64,000 nucleotides of DNA from Pseudomonadota bacterium (GTDB taxonomy: Bacteria > Pseudomonadota > Gammaproteobacteria > Burkholderiales > REEB80), in NCBI GenBank assembly GCA_018971485.1, contig JAGXAQ010000004.1:62001-126000 (forward strand), written 5' to 3'. The position numbers and the translations under genes were made by a program. Below the pieces are notes generated by a model that was given only the letters and a program-made list of their open reading frames with translations, was not told the origin of the DNA and did no database searches. Below are positions 28,701 through 35,184 of the stretch, in pieces. The first letter of the stretch is position 1, and every line of letters starts with the position of its first letter.

Positions 28701-29242
28701 AAACGGTTCTAATGGCAGGAATTATTTCCGGGATAAGAACTGTTATGAGCAGGCGTGGCAAAATGGCTCTTGTTAACCTTGAGGATGGTAGCCGGGCAAT
28801 GGAAATCGTTGTTTTTAATGAGCTCTTTGAAAAAAACCGGGCTTTGTTGCAAGAAGATGCTTTGCTGATTGTTGAGGGAAAAGTGATCCTTGACCATTTT
28901 TCCGGCGGACTACGTTTGAACGCGGATCGGGTATTTGATTTGGCCCTGGTTCGCGAACTGTATGCTACAACGTTGCACTTGGATATATGTGATAGGTCAG
29001 ATATTAAGTCAGTTATTTCCTGCTTTTCAGATTATAAAGGGGGGAAAACCCAGGTGATTATCCATTATCAGAATGACCAGGTCCAGTGTGATTTAAAGCT
29101 GGGGAAAGCTTGGTTTTTACACCCTAGTAATGAAATGGTTGAATCTCTTGCCCAGTTGGTTCGGCGTGATGGGATGCGTTTTGAGTATGCTTATCTTCCC
29201 CCTAAGCGAACCCGCCAATTTACAGGAACAGATGGATATTAG
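25769..29242 (+). CDS. dnaE: DNA polymerase III alpha subunit
   Basis: The replicative polymerase, 1157 residues, the same length as E. coli DnaE. In order: PHP domain ([15 protein letters not shown]), polymerase palm with [16 protein letters not shown] and the catalytic aspartates in [16 protein letters not shown], the fingers with [24 protein letters not shown], tandem HhH region, then an OB domain ([27 protein letters not shown]) and C-terminal tau-binding region. The gene is complete. It is divergent from trhO and ends nine bases before the convergent GGQ gene. The usual neighbours rnhB or accA are not adjacent; accA lies 9 kb away. Confidence 0.98.
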   Translation: [1157 protein letters not shown]

Positions 29243-29251
29243 CGGTAAGAT

Positions 29252-29605
29252 TTAATATTCGGGTGAATGCCGCCTGACTTTAGTTAGGCCACGAATTTTT
29301 TTATTCTTAATGCGGCGTAACTGTGAGCCCCGGGTTGGGTGAGTAGCCAGTCTTACTTTTGGTACCTGGTTTAGTGTACCCAATTTCTTAATTAATCTGG
29401 AAAAAGCAGTTTCCCTGTTTCGTAATTGTGAAGAGCTGTTTCGGCAAATGATGACTGTACCAGATGGGAAATGTGTCAGTCGAATTGCAGAATTCGTTTT
29501 GTTGACATGTTGTCCTCCGGGACCTTTTGCTTTGAAGGTGTCAATCCGAGTGACTTTTATTAGACTAACCCGGTCAAGACTGTAGGGTGGCGAAGTGTCA
29601 CTCAT
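29252..29605 (-). CDS. Short GGQ release-factor-like protein (ribosome rescue)
   Basis: A 117-residue protein consisting only of the peptidyl-tRNA hydrolysis domain of class I release factors. The [22 protein letters not shown] stretch holds the catalytic GGQ near residue 33, followed by [15 protein letters not shown]. There are no codon-recognition domains. The C-terminus is strongly basic ([21 protein letters not shown]), like the tail of ArfB that enters the mRNA channel of stalled ribosomes. It likely frees stalled ribosomes. It differs from E. coli ArfB, so I give no symbol. It lies 37 bases after metG on the same strand and may be co-transcribed with it. Confidence 0.82.
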   Translation of the reverse strand: MSDTSPPYSLDRVSLIKVTRIDTFKAKGPGGQHVNKTNSAIRLTHFPSGTVIICRNSSSQLRNRETAFSRLIKKLGTLNQVPKVRLATHPTRGSQLRRIKNKKIRGLTKVRRHSPEY

Positions 29606-29642
29606 TTTTTTGTTATTGGCTTATTAAGCTGCTATAAGGTGG

Positions 29643-31643
29643 CTATTGTATCTTCATACCAGGTTTTGCGCCTGTATCCGGGCTGATTAGGAAAATATCT
29701 TGATCTCCTGCTGCTAGTATCATCCCTTCAGAAGTGCCAAAGCGCATTTTCTTGGCTTCGAGATTATTAACAACAACTACGAGACGCCCGACAAGTGATT
29801 CCGGGGTATAAAACGACCGTATACCAGAAAATACAGTTTTCTTCGAACTGCCGATATCAAGGGTTAGTTTTAGGAGCCTGTTGGAGCCATCAACTGTTTC
29901 AGCTTTAACAACTTGGGCTACTTTTAAGTCCAACCGCTGAAAATCCTCAATAGAAATACTAGGGATGGCTTTTTTCTTTGAATCATGTTGGGTCTGTGGA
30001 GTCAAGTTTTCTTTGTTTGCCTGAAGTAGCTGGGAGATTTTGTTTGCTTCAATCCGCTGGATAAGATGTTCATATGGAGCAATGCTGTGATTAAGAAGAT
30101 AGGTATGGCTATCTTTGAAACTTAAAGGTGGGATTTGAAGAAACTGCTCTATTTTTTTCGCCATTTCAGGTAAAACAGGTTTCAAGTAGAGCGTGAGCAA
30201 TCGGAATGCATTGATTGCCACGGTCAATACTTCATGCAACTGGTTATTGCTGTCTTTGCTTTTAGCCAGAATCCAGGGTTTGTTGTTATCAATATAAAGA
30301 TTAACAAGATCTGTCAGTTGCATGATTTCACGGATAGCCCGGTTATATTCTCTGCCTTCATAGGCAGCTATAATGGAACTGCTTGCATTGGAGAGGGTTT
30401 CTAGCAAACTTGAATCCTTTAAATGGGCAGCAAGTTTTCCATTAAAGAATTTATGGATAAGACCAGATGCCCGGGATGCAATATTGACGAATTTCCCGAC
30501 TAGATCACTGTTAATACGGCTAATAAAATTTTCAAAATTTAGGTCAATGTCCTCAATATGGTCAGATAGTTTGCTGGCAAAATAATAGCGAAGCGTTTCA
30601 GGATTGAAGTGATCAAGAAAACTGCGGGCGGTGATAAATGTCCCGCGAGATTTACTCATTTTTTCACCATCAACTGTTAGAAAGCCATGAGCAAAAATCT
30701 GTGTGGGAGTTCTAAAACCAGCATAATGTAGGGTAGCTGGCCAAAATAAGGCATGAAAATACAGGATATCTTTTCCAATAAAATGATAAAGTTCGGTTTG
30801 GCTGCCTGGATCCCAGTATTCGGAGAAATCCAGTGAAAGGCGTTTGGCAAGGTTCATGAAACTTGCCATGTATCCTATTGGAGCATCAAGCCAGACATAG
30901 AAGTATTTGTCTTCTGTGCCAGGTATTTTAAAGCCAAAGTAAGGTGCATCCCGAGAAATATCCCAGTCTTTGAGCCCTTGTTCGAACCATTCTTTCATTT
31001 TATGTGCAGCTTCAGGCTGTAAATGTGTTTCGGTGGCATATCCTTTAAGGAAGGTGGCACACTCGCTCAAGCCAAGAAAGTAATGTTCAGATGATTTTCT
31101 TACAGGCGTAACACCTGATATTGCTGATCTGGGTTTAATGAGTTCAATTGGATCGTAGGCTGAACCGCAGATTTCACAGCTATCCCCGTATTGATCCTTG
31201 GCGTGACATTTTGGACATTCGCCTTTGATAAAGCGATCAGGGAGAAACATGTTTTCTTCCGGGTCGTAAAATTGCTCTACTTGGCGAATCTTGATTAGAT
31301 TGGCAGCGGACAGGCGAGCGAAAATGGTTTCGGCCAATATCCGGTTTTCTTCAGAGTTGGTCGAATAGTAACTATCAAACTCAATGTTAAATTGCGTGAA
31401 ATCAGATAGGTGCTCTGTGTGCATTCGTTCAATGAGCTGTTCTGGTGTAGTGTTTTCCTTTTGGGCACGAAGCATGATGGGTGTGCCATGTGTATCGTCG
31501 GCACAGACATAGTGGCATTCGTGTCCACGCATCTTCTGGAACCGGACCCAAATATCCGTTTGGATGTACTCGACTAAATGGCCCAGATGAATGCTGCCAT
31601 TTGCATAAGGGAGGGCTGAGGTAACCAGAATTTTACGTTTCAT
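29643..31643 (-). CDS. metG: Methionyl-tRNA synthetase
   Basis: Charges initiator and elongator tRNA-Met. The class I motif is YANGSIHLGH near residue 14 and the KMSKS motif is DGEKMSKSRGTF. A zinc knuckle lies between (CPKCHAKDQYGDSCEICG). The C-terminal 100 residues form the MetG/Trbp111 tRNA-binding and dimerisation domain (FQRLDLKVAQVVKAETVDGS, then LEAKKMRFGTSEGMILAA). The full length of 666 residues fits the long dimeric form. It is divergent from apbC across a gap with a 10-bp tandem repeat. Confidence 0.98.
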   Translation of the reverse strand: MKRKILVTSALPYANGSIHLGHLVEYIQTDIWVRFQKMRGHECHYVCADDTHGTPIMLRAQKENTTPEQLIERMHTEHLSDFTQFNIEFDSYYSTNSEENRILAETIFARLSAANLIKIRQVEQFYDPEENMFLPDRFIKGECPKCHAKDQYGDSCEICGSAYDPIELIKPRSAISGVTPVRKSSEHYFLGLSECATFLKGYATETHLQPEAAHKMKEWFEQGLKDWDISRDAPYFGFKIPGTEDKYFYVWLDAPIGYMASFMNLAKRLSLDFSEYWDPGSQTELYHFIGKDILYFHALFWPATLHYAGFRTPTQIFAHGFLTVDGEKMSKSRGTFITARSFLDHFNPETLRYYFASKLSDHIEDIDLNFENFISRINSDLVGKFVNIASRASGLIHKFFNGKLAAHLKDSSLLETLSNASSSIIAAYEGREYNRAIREIMQLTDLVNLYIDNNKPWILAKSKDSNNQLHEVLTVAINAFRLLTLYLKPVLPEMAKKIEQFLQIPPLSFKDSHTYLLNHSIAPYEHLIQRIEANKISQLLQANKENLTPQTQHDSKKKAIPSISIEDFQRLDLKVAQVVKAETVDGSNRLLKLTLDIGSSKKTVFSGIRSFYTPESLVGRLVVVVNNLEAKKMRFGTSEGMILAAGDQDIFLISPDTGAKPGMKIQ

Positions 31644-31695
31644 GTTTTATTTTCAGTTGAATATCGAACTTCTTACATTCGATGCATGCGCCAAG

Positions 31696-31725
31696 GGTTA
31701 AAATAGATTAAAATCGATTAAAGAT
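31696..31725. repeat. Three tandem decamers in the metG-apbC gap
   Basis: GGTTAAAATA, GATTAAAATC and GATTAAAGAT follow one another without spacing. They share the core TTAAA at a 10-base period, so each core faces the same side of the helix. The array lies between the divergent starts of metG and apbC. It could be a set of phased A-tracts or protein half-sites, or chance in AT-rich DNA. Confidence 0.55.
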
Positions 31726-31760
31726 GAATTTTGACTATTTTAGCACAGGGAATCTTAGTG

Positions 31761-32849
31761 ATGTCGGTCAGCGCTCCTCAAATTGAATCTGTTCTTAGAA
31801 AGTTCATTAATCCTGATACTGGGTTGGATCTTGTTAGCGGTAAATCCATAAGAAATATTAACGTTGATGGTGATACGGTAAAACTTGATATTTTGTTGGG
31901 ATATCCTGCGGCCGGTGTCGGTCAAAGCCTTTCTGAAGCGATTAAGAAACATTTATGTGATGAGGCTGGTGTTTGTGGAAGTGAGGTTACTGTAACTTCA
32001 GAAATTGTTCCCCATCAGACACAACAGGGAATGAAACTTGTTCCTGGTGTAAAAAATATTATAGCTGTAGCATCAGGAAAGGGTGGGGTTGGTAAATCAA
32101 CGACAGCAGTTAATTTGGCCTTGGCTCTTCATGTAGAAGGAGCCCGGGTTGGGTTGCTTGACGCAGATATTTATGGTCCAAGCCAGCCGACTATGCTTGG
32201 ATTGAGTGGACGTCCGGATACACTTGATGGTAAAAGCCTGGAGCCCATGCAAGGGCATGGGATACAGGCAATGTCAATTGGGTTCTTGATCGATCCAGAA
32301 ACACCTATGGTTTGGCGTGGCCCAATGGTCACTCAAGCCCTTGAACAACTGTTACGGGATACACGCTGGAAGGAACTGGATTATCTTGTAGTAGATTTAC
32401 CTCCCGGTACTGGAGATATTCAGTTGACCCTTGCCCAGAAAGTACCAGTGACAGGTGCAATTATTGTTACAACGCCGCAAGATATTGCATTGCTTGATGC
32501 TCGTAAGGGTCTGAAGATGTTTGAAAAGGTTAATGTGCCTATCTTGGGTATTGTAGAGAACATGAGCTTGCATGTATGCAGTCAATGTGGCCATGTTGAA
32601 CCAATTTTTGGTCAAGGGGGCGCACAACGCATGTGTGCTGATTATGGCGTTAGTCTTTTAGGTGCATTACCTTTAGACATTCGCATTCGTGAGCAAGTTG
32701 ATTCTGGGCATCCTACAGTTGCGGTAGATCCTGATAGTGAAACAAGCCTGATTTATCGGGAGATAGCACGTAAAGCAGCTGCTAAAATCAGCCTCCAGGC
32801 TAAAGACAGAAGTGGCTTATTTCCCAATATTGTAATTCAGAACATCTAG
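31761..32849 (+). CDS. apbC: Iron-sulfur cluster carrier ATPase ApbC/Mrp
   Basis: Carries [4Fe-4S] clusters to apo-proteins. An N-terminal MIP18/DUF59 domain (residues 1-90) is followed by a ParA-like ATPase with the deviant Walker A IAVASGKGGVGKSTTAVN, LLDADIYGPSQPTMLG and VVDLPPGTGDIQLTLAQ. The cluster-binding CxxC is in HVCSQCGHVEPIFG. The ORF runs upstream to 31731, but ATG 31761 (MSVSAPQIESVLRKF) matches the family start and has AGGGA upstream; GTG 31758 is adjacent. A good terminator follows. Confidence 0.95.
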   Translation: MSVSAPQIESVLRKFINPDTGLDLVSGKSIRNINVDGDTVKLDILLGYPAAGVGQSLSEAIKKHLCDEAGVCGSEVTVTSEIVPHQTQQGMKLVPGVKNIIAVASGKGGVGKSTTAVNLALALHVEGARVGLLDADIYGPSQPTMLGLSGRPDTLDGKSLEPMQGHGIQAMSIGFLIDPETPMVWRGPMVTQALEQLLRDTRWKELDYLVVDLPPGTGDIQLTLAQKVPVTGAIIVTTPQDIALLDARKGLKMFEKVNVPILGIVENMSLHVCSQCGHVEPIFGQGGAQRMCADYGVSLLGALPLDIRIREQVDSGHPTVAVDPDSETSLIYREIARKAAAKISLQAKDRSGLFPNIVIQNI

Positions 32850-32856
32850 TTTTAGT

Positions 32857-32882
32857 CAGTTACGCGGTGTAACTGTCTTTTA
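32857..32882 (+). terminator. Rho-independent terminator of apbC
   Basis: CAGTTAC-GCGGT-GTAACTG is a 7-base-pair perfect stem with a 5-base loop, followed by TCTTTT. It begins eight bases after the apbC stop. Confidence 0.75.
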
Positions 32883-32958
32883 AAGTCCATGGCGGGAACT
32901 TAATGGTGTTCATGATTAATCTATGCTGATACAGGGTGAATGCAGTAATGCTTCCGTC

Positions 32959-32977
32959 CTGCAGCGGCAGTTTTTTT
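32959..32977 (+). terminator. Short GC hairpin followed by seven T
   Basis: CTGC-AGCG-GCAG followed by TTTTTTT, within the 240-base gap between apbC and the convergent Nudix gene. The stem has only four pairs. It comes about 80 bases after the apbC terminator, so it either backs that up or ends a short independent transcript. The rest of the gap shows no ORF with a convincing ribosome-binding site. Confidence 0.4.
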
Positions 32978-33091
32978 ATGGAGGTCATGGGTTTTAGATG
33001 TTAAAAGGCCAAAGTATATGAAGGCACCAGTTGGATAAGGATGGCCGCGATAGAAACCTGACGCCACTGTGAAGTGCAGGAATTCGGTCTT

Positions 33092-33655
33092 TCAGGCGAT
33101 AGAAGAAGATGCCAGACTGAAGGTTGCAAGCCATAGCAGGCCAGATACAGTTTTGGTATCGCTGATACTTCCAGTTTGAATCATGTGCAGACTTTCTTGT
33201 AATGGTAAAGTGATTACATCAAGCAATTCATTGTCTTTAGGTGGATTGGGTTGTACCAGGCAAAGCTCTTTTGCGCAGGTGAAGATAATTTTTTCATTGG
33301 AATAGCCGATGCAAGGGTAAAATGTAGCTAGTTTTTCCCATGACTGGGCTACATAACCGGTTTCTTCAAGGAGTTCACGTTCGCCTGTGGCTTGCCAGTT
33401 TTCCCCTTTTTCAAACTTACCCGCCGGTAATTCAATAAAATCTTGATGAAGGGGATAACGATGTTGGCGAACCATGACAATGTCTCCATTCTCAAGTATG
33501 GGCAAAATCATTACAGCCCCTGGATGCAAGACATATTCCCTGTAAGTTTCTTTACCATTCGCTAATTTGACTTTATCTTTCCTTAGATTTAGGAATTGGC
33601 CTTTCCAGAGATCTTGGCTATCTAGGGTTTCTTCGCTTAAATGAGATGAAATCAT
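33092..33655 (-). CDS. nudF: Nudix hydrolase, ADP-ribose pyrophosphatase type
   Basis: A 187-residue Nudix enzyme, likely splitting ADP-ribose or related sugar nucleotides. The Nudix box is complete: AGKFEKGENWQATGERELLEETGY near residue 77, matching G-x5-E-x7-REUXEEXGU. The preceding beta segment YREYVLHPGAVMILPIL and the short region after the box (ATFYPCIGYSNEKIIFTCAKEL) match the ADP-ribose pyrophosphatase subgroup. AGGAT lies seven bases before the ATG. It is on the minus strand downstream of a 68-aa small ORF and dcd; all three may be one unit. Substrate is inferred. Confidence 0.88.
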   Translation of the reverse strand: MISSHLSEETLDSQDLWKGQFLNLRKDKVKLANGKETYREYVLHPGAVMILPILENGDIVMVRQHRYPLHQDFIELPAGKFEKGENWQATGERELLEETGYVAQSWEKLATFYPCIGYSNEKIIFTCAKELCLVQPNPPKDNELLDVITLPLQESLHMIQTGSISDTKTVSGLLWLATFSLASSSIA

Positions 33656-33802
33656 TTTTAATATCCTGATAGTTTGGGTTGGTTTGTAGTTCGGTTCTTT
33701 CAGGTAACTTGATGATTTCAGCTATACAGATCCTCCTTTTCCTGCTGATGGAGGAGGGAGGAATTGTACGATGTGCAGTTATGCCGGTATTCTTGATAAG
33801 AG

Positions 33803-34009
33803 TTACTGTTCCATTGAAGAATGGGTGATTTGGTTGGTAATATTTTCAAGAAAGCAGGCAATACTTTCATGGTGTTCTTCACGAGCAAATTCTGCTATTT
33901 TTTCCCAGGAGTCATTTCGGTCGATGGATTGAGCAGTTAATGATTTTGGTTCAAGTTGTTGCCGGAACTTGTGGATTGTTAGTTCTGTTTTCATGAACAG
34001 TGATTGCAT
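33803..34009 (-). CDS. Uncharacterised 68-residue protein
   Basis: I do not recognise this protein. It is soluble and acidic to neutral, with no membrane segment or cysteine-pair motif (MQSLFMKTELTIHKFRQQ...). The middle predicts helix (WEKIAEFAREEHHESIACFLENI). What makes it credible is the ribosome-binding site ACAGGAGGTATCAATG, a full AGGAGGT six bases from the ATG and one of the strongest in the window. It lies between dcd (262 bases upstream) and nudF (147 bases downstream), all on the minus strand. A 14-bp perfect palindrome lies about 140 bases upstream and may be its operator. Confidence 0.6.
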   Translation of the reverse strand: MQSLFMKTELTIHKFRQQLEPKSLTAQSIDRNDSWEKIAEFAREEHHESIACFLENITNQITHSSMEQ

Positions 34010-34150
34010 TGATACCTCCTGTTCGATGCGTAGTGATTAAATGCCTAGTCCCAGAGAAAGGACGGGCGGTAGGTTGCACTTTTAAAATAAGCAAAACCGT
34101 ATAATGTAAAGCGAAGCTCAAGGCAGGTATTTAGAGCATTCAATAAACTC

Positions 34151-34164
34151 TGTTCCATGGAACA
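34151..34164. promoter_or_regulatory. 14-bp perfect palindrome, possible operator
   Basis: TGTTCCATGGAACA reads the same on both strands. It lies between dcd and the 68-aa gene, in the region where the latter's promoter would be. CTGT-N8-ACAA also matches 7 of 8 fixed bases of a LexA box, but the centre is GC-rich, unlike an SOS box. The regulator is unknown. Confidence 0.4.
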
Positions 34165-34271
34165 ATTGTACGCTTTTTTGTTCTGGAATTAAAGGGTGTT
34201 GTTAAAAGTTAGCTGTCGTAATCTGGATATAATTAGTTGAAGGAAAAGCTAAATTAGTTTTAAATAAACAA

Positions 34272-34841
34272 TCATGTTCGAGGGGGGGTGACACCAGTCT
34301 GGCCCTGATATTTTCCACCTCGATCCTTGTATGAGATATCACAAACCTCATCCGATTCGAAAAAAAGTACCTGGGCAATGCCTTCATGGGCGTAAATTTT
34401 TGCAGGTAGCGGGGTCGTGTTTGAAAATTCTAGCGTAACATAGCCTTCCCATTCCGGTTCAAAAGGGGTGACATTGACAATAATCCCGCATCGAGCATAT
34501 GTCGATTTTCCTAAGCAGATGGTTAGAATATTTCTTGGTATACGAAAATACTCGATGGTTCGGGCCAAAGCGAAACTATTGGGGGGGATGATGCAATACC
34601 CCTTTCCTGAGATGTCGATAAAATTATTTGGGTCAAAATCCTTGGGGTCGACTATTGTTGTGTTGATATTGGTGAATAGCTTGAATTCGTCCGCACAGCG
34701 AATGTCATACCCGTAGCTGGATGTGCCATAAGAGATAATTTTATGCCCGTTTGTTTCTTTGACTTGATTTGGTTCGAATGGTTCGATCATGCCCTTTTCA
34801 ATAGCCATCTTTCGAATCCACTTATCACTTTTGATGCTCAT
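34272..34841 (-). CDS. dcd: dCTP deaminase
   Basis: Converts dCTP to dUTP, supplying dTTP synthesis. It is the longer betaproteobacterial type beginning [22 protein letters not shown]; this start gives 189 residues, and the ORF extension to 34871 is not needed. Diagnostic blocks are [57 protein letters not shown] with the catalytic Glu region, and [19 protein letters not shown] at the end. It stands alone, facing away from the odc leader, and the DHFR gene folA lies 2 kb away. Confidence 0.96.
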   Translation of the reverse strand: MSIKSDKWIRKMAIEKGMIEPFEPNQVKETNGHKIISYGTSSYGYDIRCADEFKLFTNINTTIVDPKDFDPNNFIDISGKGYCIIPPNSFALARTIEYFRIPRNILTICLGKSTYARCGIIVNVTPFEPEWEGYVTLEFSNTTPLPAKIYAHEGIAQVLFFESDEVCDISYKDRGGKYQGQTGVTPPRT

Positions 34842-35184
34842 GTTTTTAGTTTCCAATTTTATTGAGGGCATTTTAACCCACTTAAGGGCGGTTGCACTAC
34901 CTTCTAATCAGTAATGAAAGTTTTGGACAGATGAAGACTGCTTATATATTTTTCTCGCGACAATTTTACGCGCATATTTTATAATTCGCGTTTTTGATTG
35001 TGATGTAGTGCTGCAAGGGAAAAGGGTCAGTGAACATGAACTGGTTTTTAACCAGAATTTGTGTAAATAAGGAGGTCATCATGATAATCCCCAGGAGATT
35101 AGGCTGAACACCCACTTAATGATAGTGAGGTATTTGTTATATTTTTACTCCTAAACATTCTGGAAATTTTTACCGGAGAATTTC
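34842..35184 (+). other. 343-bp dcd-odc divergent gap with leader elements
   Basis: This gap separates the divergent dcd and odc genes. On the odc side it holds the hairpin CTGGTT-TTT-AACCAG at 35041-35055, then a consensus AAGGAGGT ribosome-binding site at 35069-35076 leading into an 8-codon ORF. A small CACT...AGTG repeat near 35113-35127 and an A/T-rich stretch before the odc ribosome-binding site follow. The dcd promoter should lie in the left part; no clear -10/-35 pair is visible to me. Confidence 0.55.
35081..35107 (+). CDS. Putative 8-codon leader peptide upstream of odc
   Basis: ATG ATA ATC CCC AGG AGA TTA GGC TGA encodes MIIPRRLG. The ATG is preceded by AAGGAGGT at ideal spacing (four to five bases), stronger than the ribosome-binding site of most full genes here. 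Five of the codons (ATA, CCC, AGG, AGA, TTA) are of kinds that are often rare in proteobacteria. It ends 77 bases before odc. A peptide sensing arginine, ornithine or ribosome stalling is a plausible reading, by analogy with speFL upstream of E. coli speF, but the sequence is unrelated and the idea is untested. Confidence 0.45.
   Translation: MIIPRRLG

Noticed and set aside
33000-33090. Possible cobalamin riboswitch fragment (GCCACTGTG near 33061)
   Set aside because: Only one short piece resembles the B12 box region; the conserved core and a downstream cobalamin gene in the right direction are missing.
34146-34168. SOS (LexA) box reading of the palindrome upstream of the small ORF
   Set aside because: CTGT-N8-ACAA misses one conserved base and the spacer is GC-rich instead of alternating AT. 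It is listed only as an unknown operator.
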